Positions 44,601-51,565 of a stretch of DNA of 64,000 nucleotides are shown here, piece by piece (the first letter of the stretch is position 1; every line of letters starts with the position of its first letter). This DNA comes from Rhizobium leguminosarum. Its GTDB lineage: Bacteria; Pseudomonadota; Alphaproteobacteria; Rhizobiales; Rhizobiaceae. Under the pieces are notes generated by a model that worked only from the letters and a program-made list of their open reading frames with translations, searched no databases and had not been told where the DNA came from. A program made the position numbers and the translations under genes. The DNA is taken from the NCBI RefSeq assembly GCF_001652265.1, contig NZ_LWBS01000108.1, positions 1 through 64,000 on the forward strand, read 5' to 3'.

Positions 44601-45317
44601 GTAATAACGTTCAGCATCGGCGCCCGTCGTCGCGGCCTCGCCCAGCATGTCGTAGGAATAGCGGAAGCCCCGCGCTTCCAGCGGCCGGGCGCGTTTCAGC
44701 GCCTCTGCGATCGTTTCACCGGTAACGAACTGCTCGCCCATCATGCGCATCGCCATATCGACGCCGCGACGGATCACCGGCTCGCCGGCGCGCGCGATCA
44801 GTCGTGTCAGCGCTGCCGACAGGCTTCGGTCGTTGACCGTCGACGTCAGCTTGCCGGTGACGACGAGACCCCAGGTGGCGGCGTTGACGAACATTGATTT
44901 TCCGCCGCCGATATGGGAGGTCCAGTTGCCCTCGGCGATCTTGTCGCGGATCAGGGCATCCCGCGTTTCGGTATCGGGAATACGCAGCAGCGCTTCGGCG
45001 AGGCACATGAGCGCCACGCCTTCCTGGCTGGAGAGCGAATATTCCTGCACCAGCCCTTCGACACCAGTCCCCTTGTGCTTGGCGCGCAACGCTTCGATCA
45101 GGCTGCGGGCCGTGCTGCGGATATCATAGCGTTTTGCCTCGGAGACACGCGCTGCGGCCACAAGCGGCGGCAGGCATTCGGTTTCCGGCCGACGATAGGC
45201 TGCCGTGATGGCCTGGCGAAATTCGGATTGCGGTCGGATCGGTGGCGCAAAGCCGGAAAACGGCGCGCCGTCGGCGGGGTCTTTGGATGGAGTAGTCTCA
45301 ATCGCTGCGCTCAACAT
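41610..45317 (-). CDS. putA: Bifunctional proline dehydrogenase / L-glutamate gamma-semialdehyde dehydrogenase
   Basis: A 1235-aa PutA that oxidises proline to glutamate. The FAD-dependent proline dehydrogenase barrel is about residues 180-480 (GLGFVVQAYGKRCPFVLDYI, then VRLVKGAYWDAEIKRAQ). The aldehyde dehydrogenase domain is about 590-1040, with Glu in LIAETGGQN and catalytic Cys in DSAGQRCSALRV. A C-terminal domain of about 190 residues follows. It lacks the N-terminal ribbon-helix-helix of enterobacterial PutA, so it should not be autoregulatory; the divergent Lrp-type gene at 45725 is the expected activator. A small gene lies just upstream on the same strand. Proline released by betaine demethylation (61341-64000) could feed in here. 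Confidence 0.96.
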   Translation of the reverse strand: MLSAAIETTPSKDPADGAPFSGFAPPIRPQSEFRQAITAAYRRPETECLPPLVAAARVSEAKRYDIRSTARSLIEALRAKHKGTGVEGLVQEYSLSSQEGVALMCLAEALLRIPDTETRDALIRDKIAEGNWTSHIGGGKSMFVNAATWGLVVTGKLTSTVNDRSLSAALTRLIARAGEPVIRRGVDMAMRMMGEQFVTGETIAEALKRARPLEARGFRYSYDMLGEAATTGADAERYYRDYEKAIHAIGKASDGRGIYDGPGISIKLSALHPRYVRSQAGRVMGELLPKVKALAVVAKTYDIGLNIDAEESDRLELSLDLLEELCFAADLAGWNGLGFVVQAYGKRCPFVLDYIIDLARRSGRRIMVRLVKGAYWDAEIKRAQLDGLEDYPVYTRKIYTDVAYIACARKLLDAPDAVFPQFATHNAQTLATIYRLAGPDFTVGKYEFQCLHGMGEPLYDEVVGKEKLDRPCRIYAPVGTHETLLAYLVRRLLENGANSSFVHRISDPNVSVEALIADPAEIVAAMPVIGAPHVQIASPKALYGNARANSDGLDLSNEATLLDLAEALTSTAAAPWHALPILADGSTDGVTRDVLNPADHRDVVGTVTEVKVEEAARIVRMAAQHAPQWAAVPPAERAACLERAADIMQARIKVLMGIVMREAGKSAANAVGEVREAIDFLRYYAEQARKTLGRSHAPLGPVVCISPWNFPLAIFTGQVAAALVAGNPVLAKPAGVTPIIASESVKILHEAGVPVGALQFVPGSGRLGAGMVGAQETAGVMFTGSTEVARMIQAQLAERLSATGKPIPLIAETGGQNGMIVDSSALAEQVVADVIASAFDSAGQRCSALRVLCLQDDVADRTLNMLKGAFRELTIGRTDRLSIDVGPVINDSAKTEIDQHIEHMRSLGRKVDQLPLPESAAAGTFVPPTIIEIKSLSDLTREVFGPVLHVVRFKRNGLDRLIDDINASGYGLTFGLHTRLDETIAHVTSRIKAGNLYVNRNIIGAVVGVQPFGGRGLSGTGPKAGGPLYIGRLVQRAPVPPQQDSVHTDLALRDYIVWLDKKGLSGEGEAARGYASRSALGLERELTGPVGELNLYALHPRGRILVVPQTEGGLHQQIAAALSTGNHIVVDAGSLSKSVLADLPAAVAGRISWTSDWEKDGPFSGALVEGDRDRVLAVNQKIAHLPGPLLLVQAATTEELTSDPESYCLNWLLEEVSTSINTAAAGGNASLMAIG

Positions 45318-45344
45318 GAAGGTCCCTATCAGTCGATATCTAGT

Positions 45345-45551
45345 TTAACGGATGAATGAGACGCCGGGCTCATCCTCCCAGTCAGCGTCGTCCGAGACGG
45401 CCGGGCCGGAATATTCCGTCTCGCGAAGCGGACGCGCATCCGGATTGTTGCGCTTGAGGGTGAGCGCCGCAGCAACCGCCCTTATCGCCACCGGTCGGTA
45501 GTGAGCGAGCAGGTCGGGCTTTTGATCGTCATCCGGTTCTTCCTTGCGCAT
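45345..45551 (-). CDS. Small hypothetical protein upstream of putA
   Basis: A 68-aa protein (MRKEEPDDDQKPDLLAHYRP start) if begun at 45551; a start at 45563 adds four residues. The middle, LAHYRPVAIRAVAAALTLK, is a probable amphipathic helix, and the tail is acidic and proline-rich. I know no named family. It ends 27 nt before the putA start on the same strand and faces putR, so it would be transcribed from the putA promoter as a leader gene. Protein-like composition and position support it. It could influence putA translation or be a small regulator, but nothing shows this. Confidence 0.55.
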   Translation of the reverse strand: MRKEEPDDDQKPDLLAHYRPVAIRAVAAALTLKRNNPDARPLRETEYSGPAVSDDADWEDEPGVSFIR

Positions 45552-45724
45552 GCATGACCCCATTTTGCGTGCGGCGCCGATGCGATCCTGACGATCCGTC
45601 AAGCGCCTGCGCCTTCCATCCCATTGCCGATGCATAAACTATCACAGATCGCTGATCGCGATCTCACTTGATTTTTGCAGATTTTAGCCTGTATGAACTT
45701 ATTAAAGCAGTCTTGAAAGTTCAA

Positions 45725-46219
45725 ATGGCTAGCGAACCCGACATCTTTAGTGAATTGGACCAATTCGACAGAAAAATCCTCGCGGCTCTTGCCGAGGACG
45801 GCAGACTGTCGATCACCGATCTCGCGGCGCGTGTCGGCCTCTCGAAGACGCCGTGCCAGCTCCGCTTCAAAAGGCTAATCACCGAAGGATACATCGAAGG
45901 CTTCAAGGCCGTCCTCAATCCGTCTAAAATGCAGCTCGACCACATTGCTTTCGTCGAGGTGAAGCTCTCCGATACCCGCGAGCATGCGCTGAAAAGCTTC
46001 AACGATGCCATCAAGAAGATCAGCGAAGTCGAAGAGTGCCATATGATCGCCGGCAGGTTCGATTATCTCCTGAAGATCCGCACCCGCGATATCGGCCGCT
46101 ACCGCCGCGTCCTCGGTGAGCGCATCTCGACACTGCCCCACGTTGCCAGCACATCGACGAATGTCGCGATGGAAACGGTCAAGGAAGGCTGGGACAAGTC
46201 CGGTTCGAGTTTTTCGTGA
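45725..46219 (+). CDS. putR: Lrp/AsnC-family regulator, probable PutR
   Basis: A 164-aa Lrp-type regulator. The N-terminal helix-turn-helix is LSITDLAARVGLSKTPCQLRFKRLITEGYI (about 26-55) and the C-terminal RAM effector domain ends around 150. The Thr-Pro-Cys in the recognition helix is typical of PutR proteins. The ATG at 45725 (MASEPDIFSELDQFDRKIL) was chosen over one 57 bases upstream because family homology begins there; the ribosome-binding site is weak. Divergence from putA and its small upstream gene matches the known arrangement in Agrobacterium and Rhodobacter, where PutR activates putA in response to proline. Confidence 0.9.
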   Translation: MASEPDIFSELDQFDRKILAALAEDGRLSITDLAARVGLSKTPCQLRFKRLITEGYIEGFKAVLNPSKMQLDHIAFVEVKLSDTREHALKSFNDAIKKISEVEECHMIAGRFDYLLKIRTRDIGRYRRVLGERISTLPHVASTSTNVAMETVKEGWDKSGSSFS

Positions 46220-46306
46220 ACATTGACCCTGCCTGGCTACATTGCCGCATTGAGCTTTCGGCTCGGTAGCATTATCAACGCTCCCACGCCGGATGGCGGG
46301 GGAACC

Positions 46307-46708
46307 ATGCAAAGTCGTTTGGACATGATCGAGAAATGGCTGGTGCGCATCCTGTGCGCCATCGCACTCGTGTTCGTCGGGTTTGCCCACCAGGAGCCCG
46401 CGTTAGCGGCCGACCCCGTCAACCCCGCCGAATATGCGCTTCCGGACGGGACACTGCCCACCCTTTGCGTCACAGTAGCCGACGACGAAGGCAGGACGAG
46501 TACCGACCACAAGCTCCATAACCATGGCTGCGAAGCCTGCCGGATCAGTGCTTCCGTCCTGCTTCCGCCCCCCGCAGATATCGCCGGGAAAGCCGTCACT
46601 TTTGCCGTCCGGGTGGATCTTCCCATCCGCATCGAAGCTTTCCATCGGCAAATTTATCCGCCCAATACCGGCCCCAGAGCCCCTCCTTCCGGTCCGATCC
46701 TGACCTGA
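46307..46708 (+). CDS. DUF2946-like exported protein near copper genes
   Basis: A 133-aa protein with an N-terminal hydrophobic segment (VRILCAIALVFVGFAHQEPALA, about 11-32) acting as signal or anchor. A short exported part contains HKLHNHGCEACRISASVLLPPP near residue 75. The His/Cys cluster resembles DUF2946-type proteins found beside PepSY and copper-handling genes, and could bind copper. The ATG at 46307 follows GCGGGGGAACC; the frame extends upstream to 46223 without good features. It precedes the PepSY membrane protein (80 bp) and then CopC/CopD. The function is not known. Confidence 0.7.
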   Translation: MQSRLDMIEKWLVRILCAIALVFVGFAHQEPALAADPVNPAEYALPDGTLPTLCVTVADDEGRTSTDHKLHNHGCEACRISASVLLPPPADIAGKAVTFAVRVDLPIRIEAFHRQIYPPNTGPRAPPSGPILT

Positions 46709-46787
46709 ACCAGCGCATCAGCCTGGCTGAGGCGCCCTTTGTTCTCGGCCGCGCATTTGGTAGCGGCCATGGAATCGGAATTTCATC

Positions 46788-48161
46788 ATGTCGACTATCA
46801 CTTCTGCCGCTCCGGTGGAAAGCGCCGTACCCGGCGCCTCCCTTTATCGCGCCATCTGGCGCTGGCACTTCTTCGCCGGGCTCCTCGTCATCCCCTTCTT
46901 GCTGAACCTCGCGATCACCGGTTCGCTCTATCTCTTCAAGGACGAGATCAACGAAATCGTCTTCGCCTATCGCTATGACGTCGCCGCGTCAGGCCAACCG
47001 CTGGCGCCGGAAAAACTGGCGCAGATCGCGACGGCCGCCGTCCCGGACTCTACGGTCACCTCCTACAAGGACCCGGCAACGCCTGAGCGTTCGGCGATCG
47101 TCACGGTTTCCGGGGACGCCGGTTCCACGCTCGTCTTCATCGATCCCTATGACGGCAAGGTTCTCGATACGGTCGGTTCGACCGAAGAGTTCAACTACGT
47201 CGTCAAGCGCATCCATAGTCTTGCCTTGTTTGGGGACCTCCCAAACAGGCTGATCGAGATTGCTGGCGGATTCGCCATGGTGCTTGTCACCACCGGCGTC
47301 TATCTCTGGTGGCCACGCCGCCAGACGGGCGGCGTCGTCACGGTCCGTGGCACACCGGCCCGACGCGTCTTTTGGCGCGACCTGCATGCCGTCACCGGCG
47401 CCTTCGCGGGCATCCTGATCTTCTTCCTGGCGATTACGGGCATGCCGTGGTCCGGCTACTGGGGATCGAACGTGCAGGCCTGGCTCGGGAACCATGGCCT
47501 GGGCTACCCGGCGCAGCTCTGGGACGATGTGCCCAAATCGCAGAAGGTTACCCAGGACATCCTGCCTGTGGTCGGCTGGACGGTCGAACAGGCTCCGGTG
47601 CCTCTCTCCGACATTGCCGCCGCCCAATCGAAGAAGCCGATCGGCCTGAACAAGGCCGTCGAGGTCGCAAAGGCTGCTGGTCTGGCGCCGGGTTTCGACA
47701 TTGCCATGCCTTCCGGTGAAACCGGCGTTTATTCGGCGGCGATCTATCCCGATGACCTTTCCAAGGAACGGATGATCCACATCGACCAGTATTCCGGCAA
47801 TCCGCTCGTCGACATCTCCTACGGCCAGTATCCTATTTTCGGAAAAGCTATCGAGTGGGGCATCAATGTCCACCAGGGGCAGGAATTTGGTCGCTTCAAC
47901 CAATTCCTGATGTTCGCCACGTGCCTGACGATCATTCTTTCCTGCGTGACCGGCGTCGTCATGTGGTGGAAGCGACGCCCGGCTGGCCGGGTTGGGGTTC
48001 CACCGCTGCCGCCGCGGCGATCGGTTTATATCGGCCTATGGACGATCGCGGTCGTCTTCGCTCTGGCGTTTCCGCTGACAGGTCTCACCATCCTGCTGAT
48101 GATCGCGGTCGACCGGGCCATCATTCGCACGATCCCGCCCCTTCGGCGTGCGTTCGCTTGA
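46788..48161 (+). CDS. PepSY-associated transmembrane protein
   Basis: A 457-aa inner-membrane protein of the PepSY_TM type. Four helices occur: WHFFAGLLVIPFLLNLAITG near 26-45, IEIAGGFAMVLVTTGVYLWW near 157-176, FAGILIFFLAITGMPWSGYW near 208-227, and a C-terminal pair near 375-395 and 420-445. Periplasmic PepSY-like domains lie between them. Members are linked to iron or copper uptake, as reductases of siderophore-bound iron or as partners of outer-membrane receptors. The N-terminus is MSTITSAAPVESAVPGASLY; no strong ribosome-binding site is visible. It sits between a DUF2946-like gene and CopC/CopD, so copper is the likelier metal here. Confidence 0.85.
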   Translation: MSTITSAAPVESAVPGASLYRAIWRWHFFAGLLVIPFLLNLAITGSLYLFKDEINEIVFAYRYDVAASGQPLAPEKLAQIATAAVPDSTVTSYKDPATPERSAIVTVSGDAGSTLVFIDPYDGKVLDTVGSTEEFNYVVKRIHSLALFGDLPNRLIEIAGGFAMVLVTTGVYLWWPRRQTGGVVTVRGTPARRVFWRDLHAVTGAFAGILIFFLAITGMPWSGYWGSNVQAWLGNHGLGYPAQLWDDVPKSQKVTQDILPVVGWTVEQAPVPLSDIAAAQSKKPIGLNKAVEVAKAAGLAPGFDIAMPSGETGVYSAAIYPDDLSKERMIHIDQYSGNPLVDISYGQYPIFGKAIEWGINVHQGQEFGRFNQFLMFATCLTIILSCVTGVVMWWKRRPAGRVGVPPLPPRRSVYIGLWTIAVVFALAFPLTGLTILLMIAVDRAIIRTIPPLRRAFA

Positions 48162-48171
48162 GGAGGTGACG

Positions 48172-48231
48172 ATGGAGACGATCCGCACCCGCCCTTCGAT
48201 GCGAGAACGCCAAAAGCAGGCAAGGCTCTGA
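48172..48231 (+). CDS. Possible 19-aa peptide after the PepSY gene
   Basis: ATG at 48172 with a very strong AGGAGGTGACG upstream, overlapping the PepSY stop, opens a 19-codon frame (METIRTRPSMRERQKQARL). The product is basic. A perfect ribosome-binding site on so short a frame suggests either a real small peptide or the start of a truncated gene. No homology is known. Confidence 0.35.
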   Translation: METIRTRPSMRERQKQARL

Positions 48232-48353
48232 CGAACTCGGTCGTGAAGTGCCGCGCCGCGGCTCGCGATGCCTCGAAGCGGTCACGGGTATCGGCGAAAC
48301 TTTGACAAACGACCGCTCCAAGTGGCAACCTTAAAGGAACGAGTGAGATAACC

Positions 48354-48932
48354 ATGTCAAAACTCCCCCGCATCGCTTCCATCGCACTGATCTTGACGGC
48401 CGCGGCCGCCGGCCAGGCCTTGGCTCACGCGCACCTGAAAACTTCGAGCCCAGCAGAGAAGACATCCGTCGTATCTCCCAGCGAACTCGACCTGACTTTC
48501 ACGGAAGAACTCAATCTCAAGTTCAGCGGCGTGAAGGTCACAGACGCGGATAAGAAGGAAATCAAGCTTGGCGAAACCGGGCTGAAGCAAGATGACCAGG
48601 TTCTGACGGTTCCTGTTTCCACGACGCTGGCACCAGGTGACTACACCGTCGACTGGTATGTGCTTTCGACCGACGGTCACAAGACCAACGGCAGCTATAC
48701 CTTCACTGTCAGCCGTGATCACGCCCGAGACAGCCTATATCGGTTGCCGCTTTTTCTTCGACATCGCTGCCCTGTATCTGTGGGGCAGCTCCGCATATCT
48801 GTGGCTGCTCGTTTCCGCCTCCCTTTCCGGGAATATCTGGACGCGGCAATATTGGTTTCAAGCCATTGCAATCGGCTGCACGATCGCCGCCACGACCCTT
48901 GCCCTCCCATTCAGGTCCGCGATCCTCAGTGA
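48354..48932 (+). CDS. copC: CopC copper-binding periplasmic protein, with abnormal C-terminal extension
   Basis: Residues 1-24 are a signal peptide (ends GQALA). The mature protein starts HAHLKTSSPAEK, where the first His is the classic Cu(II) ligand; the other ligands lie in LSTDGHKTNGSY (Asp107 and His109). CopC domains normally end shortly after YTFTV, at about residue 120. Here the frame runs on for 72 residues (192 aa in total) through the copD start in another frame. One extra base near 48713 would end CopC at the TGA overlapping copD's GTG, the usual coupling, so the tail is probably a frameshift artefact or a recent mutation. The function is periplasmic copper carriage together with CopD. 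Confidence 0.82.
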   Translation: MSKLPRIASIALILTAAAAGQALAHAHLKTSSPAEKTSVVSPSELDLTFTEELNLKFSGVKVTDADKKEIKLGETGLKQDDQVLTVPVSTTLAPGDYTVDWYVLSTDGHKTNGSYTFTVSRDHARDSLYRLPLFLRHRCPVSVGQLRISVAARFRLPFREYLDAAILVSSHCNRLHDRRHDPCPPIQVRDPQ

Positions 48933-49608
48933 AGACTGGGCGCGCGCATCTGATTTCAACGCAATGCTGGATATTCTTTCCGGCACCACGATTGGCACGG
49001 CGTGGATGTGCCAGGCGGCAGGAACCGCCGCGATTTTTCTTGCCTACATCGCGGCACCCTTGCGATTGCGGGCGGCCACTATGACAATCGCCGCCGGATT
49101 CTTGCTGACCAGTCTTGCCGCGAGTGGCCATGCCGCCATGAACACCGGCTGGCTTGGCGCCCTGCATCGGGGGAACGATATCGTCCATGTCCTGGCGGGA
49201 GGCGCTTGGGTCGGGGCCCTGATCCCGGTCGCCTTCATTTTGCCGCGGCTATCCGATCGAAGAACCGGCCGCGACGCGGCGAAGGCGCTCGTCCGTTTCT
49301 CCACGGCAGGCCACGTCGCAGTCGGCGTGGTTTTGATTTCCGGTGTCGCCAACATGTTCCTAATCATCGGCGGCTTGCCGCTCGACTGGTCGGTTGAATA
49401 TCAGTTTCTGCTTTGCCTGAAGATTCTGCTCGTCCTGTCGATGACAGGACTGGCGATCTTCAACAGGTATGTGCTCGTGCCAAAACTCTCCGGGCGTCAT
49501 GGAGCGGTGGCGGCACTCAGGATCGGAACCGTTGTCGAAATCGTCTTGGCGCTTGCGGTCGTCGGCCTGGTCGCGTGGTTCGGCACGCTGGAGCCGGTTG
49601 CCGTGTAA
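48715..49608 (+). CDS. copD: CopD-family copper export/import membrane protein
   Basis: A 297-aa membrane protein with about eight helices, starting at the GTG at 48715 (ITPETAYIGCRFFFDIAALY follows). CopD features include LAASGHAAMNTGW and HRGNDIVHVLAGGAWVGAL with membrane His residues, and FSTAGHVAVGVVLISGVANM. The start lies inside the extended CopC frame. In the normal arrangement the CopC stop TGA would overlap this GTG. Family members move copper across the inner membrane with CopC. The next gene is a convergent HxlR regulator, so copD ends the copper unit begun at 46307. Confidence 0.88.
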   Translation: MITPETAYIGCRFFFDIAALYLWGSSAYLWLLVSASLSGNIWTRQYWFQAIAIGCTIAATTLALPFRSAILSEDWARASDFNAMLDILSGTTIGTAWMCQAAGTAAIFLAYIAAPLRLRAATMTIAAGFLLTSLAASGHAAMNTGWLGALHRGNDIVHVLAGGAWVGALIPVAFILPRLSDRRTGRDAAKALVRFSTAGHVAVGVVLISGVANMFLIIGGLPLDWSVEYQFLLCLKILLVLSMTGLAIFNRYVLVPKLSGRHGAVAALRIGTVVEIVLALAVVGLVAWFGTLEPVAV

Positions 49609-49763
49609 GTCTCGCTTGTTGGCCCGACAAGAATATTCGAGAAGCCTGTTTACGGGCGGCCTGGGAATGACCCAATGCCGCCGGCTGTCGGCCCTTATTG
49701 CGGCAATCCGTTTGAAGCGACGCCAAGCGGCGCGGCCACGGCGGCAATCGCCTCCGAGGCAGT

Positions 49764-50144
49764 TCAGCCCTCTTTTGCTCTCCGGCCGCGTGCACTCGGC
49801 TTTACGGGCACGCTTTTGCCGTACTCGTTCCACCATGCCGTCAGAGCTTCCATCGTGGGGCCGAGGCCCCGCGCCTTCCGCGTGATCGCATATTCGACGC
49901 GCGGAGGAACCTCCGCAAAGATGGTGCGGGATACGAGGCCGTCTGCCTCGAGCTCGCGCAGTTGCGCCGTCAACATGTGTTGGGTGATGCCGGGAATAGC
50001 CTTTCTCAGCTCGCCAAACCGGTGGACCCGCTGGTGGAGCAGCCACATGATTTCCAGCTTCCATTTGCCGGAGAGCAGTGCGAATGCGCGACGCATCTCC
50101 TCATGCATATTGTTTTCGCCATCGGCCATAGTCTGGTTTTCCAT
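49764..50144 (-). CDS. HxlR-family transcriptional regulator
   Basis: A 126-aa winged-helix regulator of HxlR type. FALLSGKWKLEIMWLLHQRVHRFGELRKAIPGITQHMLTAQLRELEADGLV spans about residues 21-71, followed by the wing (YAITRKARGL). Family members respond to aldehydes, quinones or oxidants. The start could be Met1, Met6 or Met13; homology begins near residue 15. It is divergent from a DoxX-like gene at 50303 and an SDR, the usual HxlR context. The gap holds repeated TTAGT half-sites (50143-50157 on the minus strand) that may be its operator. Confidence 0.87.
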   Translation of the reverse strand: MENQTMADGENNMHEEMRRAFALLSGKWKLEIMWLLHQRVHRFGELRKAIPGITQHMLTAQLRELEADGLVSRTIFAEVPPRVEYAITRKARGLGPTMEALTAWWNEYGKSVPVKPSARGRRAKEG

Positions 50145-50302
50145 ACTAACAGCAACTAATTCATCCTACTTGCAAAAATAGATCTTAGACGACATTTTCC
50201 GTCCGTGCATCAGGGGCGCAGTAAAAGGAGCGCCTCTCACATAGAAAACGACAGACTTGACGAGAGGAATGTTGCTGCGTGGGCAGCGACAGGGATGAAC
50301 TT

Positions 50303-50695
50303 ATGCTCGAATTTTACGGATACTGGATCAGCACGGCACTTCTATCCGCGCTCTATCTCGCTTCAGCCTACATGTATGCCACAAAGAAACAGTGGGTTCG
50401 TCAGGCGCTGACGGAACTCGGATATAGCGCGAACACCCTCGTTCCGTTCATGATTATTGTTAAGGTCCTCGGCCCGGTCGCAATCCTTTCGCGCGTCAGC
50501 GTCCCGCTCAGCGATCTCGCCTATGCCGGCATCTTCTTTCACCTGCTGCTGTCGGGCCTCGCACATATCGGCGTTCGAAAACCTGTCGGCGCTCTGCCAG
50601 CAGCGATCGGCCTGGCGCTGCTGATTGCCTCGTTCATGACGCAGAACGACGCCCGCGACGTCCCCTCCCCTTACATCAAGGCCGCCGCTCTCTGA
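50303..50695 (+). CDS. DoxX-like membrane protein
   Basis: A 130-aa protein with four membrane helices: WISTALLSALYLASAYMYA, then NTLVPFMIIVKVLGPVAILS, LAYAGIFFHLLLSGLAHIGV and LPAAIGLALLIASFMTQ. The GYSANTLVPFMIIVKVLG segment and small size fit the DoxX-like group. Its frame is also open from 50279, but AGGGATGAACTT before the ATG at 50303 supports the shorter form. It is divergent from the HxlR gene and 40 bp upstream of an SDR gene. DoxX-like proteins take part in redox and thiol stress; the specific role is unknown. Confidence 0.8.
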   Translation: MLEFYGYWISTALLSALYLASAYMYATKKQWVRQALTELGYSANTLVPFMIIVKVLGPVAILSRVSVPLSDLAYAGIFFHLLLSGLAHIGVRKPVGALPAAIGLALLIASFMTQNDARDVPSPYIKAAAL

Positions 50696-50735
50696 CGCCT
50701 CGACGATTCCCAAGCCTTATCAAATGGAGATACAC

Positions 50736-51482
50736 ATGGGTCGACTGAATGGAAAAGTTGCCGTTATCACCGGCGCAAGCCGCGGCATTGGCCGCGCCAC
50801 CGCAAAGCTGTTTGCGGCCGAAGGCGCGAAGGTCGCAATTCTTTCTCGGACATCCGAAGGCGTCGATCGCGTTGTCGCGGATATCGTCGAAGCGGGCGGC
50901 AACGCGCTCGGCGTCGTCTGCGACGTCGGTGAAGCCGATCAGATCACGGCCGCGGTGGACAGGGTTGTCGCTGCATACGGCCGCATCGACATTCTCGTGA
51001 ACAATGCTTTCGATGGTTCTGCGGTCTTGTCTTCGGTCATCGACCTTTCGCTCGAGCAACTGCAACGGAACTTCGACACCGGGCCGATCGCATATCTGCG
51101 CTTCATGCAGGCTTGTTATCCTCACCTTAGAGAAGGTGGAGAAGGGCGGATCGTCAATTTCGGTTCGATGGCCGGCACGGTGGGGTTGGCTGGTTACGGT
51201 CCGTACAACATGGCCAAGGAGGCGGTGCGCGCGCTGACTCGCACGGCGGCACGCGAATGGGGTGCCGACAACATCACCGTGAACAACGTTCTGCCGATCG
51301 CGGACACCTGGGGTGCTGCGGTAAAGGACGTTCCTCCCCCAACGAACGCCCTCGCTCGTTTCGGCTCGCCGGAAGACGACATTGCCCCGGTGGTGCTGTT
51401 CCTGGCCAGCAAGGATTCCCAATTCATTACGGGATACAGCCTTACCCCAGATGGCGGCGCAATCATCGACAGCGCCCGGTAA
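50736..51482 (+). CDS. Short-chain dehydrogenase/reductase
   Basis: A 248-aa SDR. The cofactor motif TGASRGIG is at residues about 13-20, and the catalytic Ser, Tyr and Lys lie in NFGSMAGTVGLAGYGPYNMAK (about 140-160). The structural NNAG motif reads NNAF, a minor deviation. The ATG at 50736 follows ATGGAGATACAC; an ATG 12 bases earlier is in frame but overlaps that binding site. It is cotranscribed with the DoxX-like gene under HxlR and ends in a hairpin at 51510. A substrate such as a reactive carbonyl is possible. Confidence 0.87.
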   Translation: MGRLNGKVAVITGASRGIGRATAKLFAAEGAKVAILSRTSEGVDRVVADIVEAGGNALGVVCDVGEADQITAAVDRVVAAYGRIDILVNNAFDGSAVLSSVIDLSLEQLQRNFDTGPIAYLRFMQACYPHLREGGEGRIVNFGSMAGTVGLAGYGPYNMAKEAVRALTRTAAREWGADNITVNNVLPIADTWGAAVKDVPPPTNALARFGSPEDDIAPVVLFLASKDSQFITGYSLTPDGGAIIDSAR

Positions 51483-51509
51483 CAGCCCTCGGCAACCGTC
51501 GATGAGCAA

Positions 51510-51531
51510 GGGGCGCAGCGTGTTGCGCCCC
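51510..51531. terminator. Hairpin between convergent SDR and LysR genes
   Basis: GGGGCGCA (51510-51517) and TGCGCCCC (51524-51531) form a perfect 8-bp GC-rich stem with a six-base loop. It lies 28 nt after the SDR stop and 35 nt from the LysR stop. There is no T-run on either side, so termination efficiency is uncertain. Confidence 0.6.
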
Positions 51532-51565
51532 ATTGTCCGGCAGAGCCTCTCGACATGAGTGTTGG

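Noticed and set aside
45240..45317. Ribbon-helix-helix DNA-binding domain at the PutA N-terminus
   Set aside because: The first ~45 residues are low-complexity Pro/Ala/Ser and lack the RHH pattern. Regulation is better explained by the divergent Lrp-type gene.
48637..48714. Upstream 26-codon extension of CopD
   Set aside because: It lies inside the conserved CopC sequence in another frame and lacks CopD features. The GTG at 48715 matches the normal copC-copD overlap.
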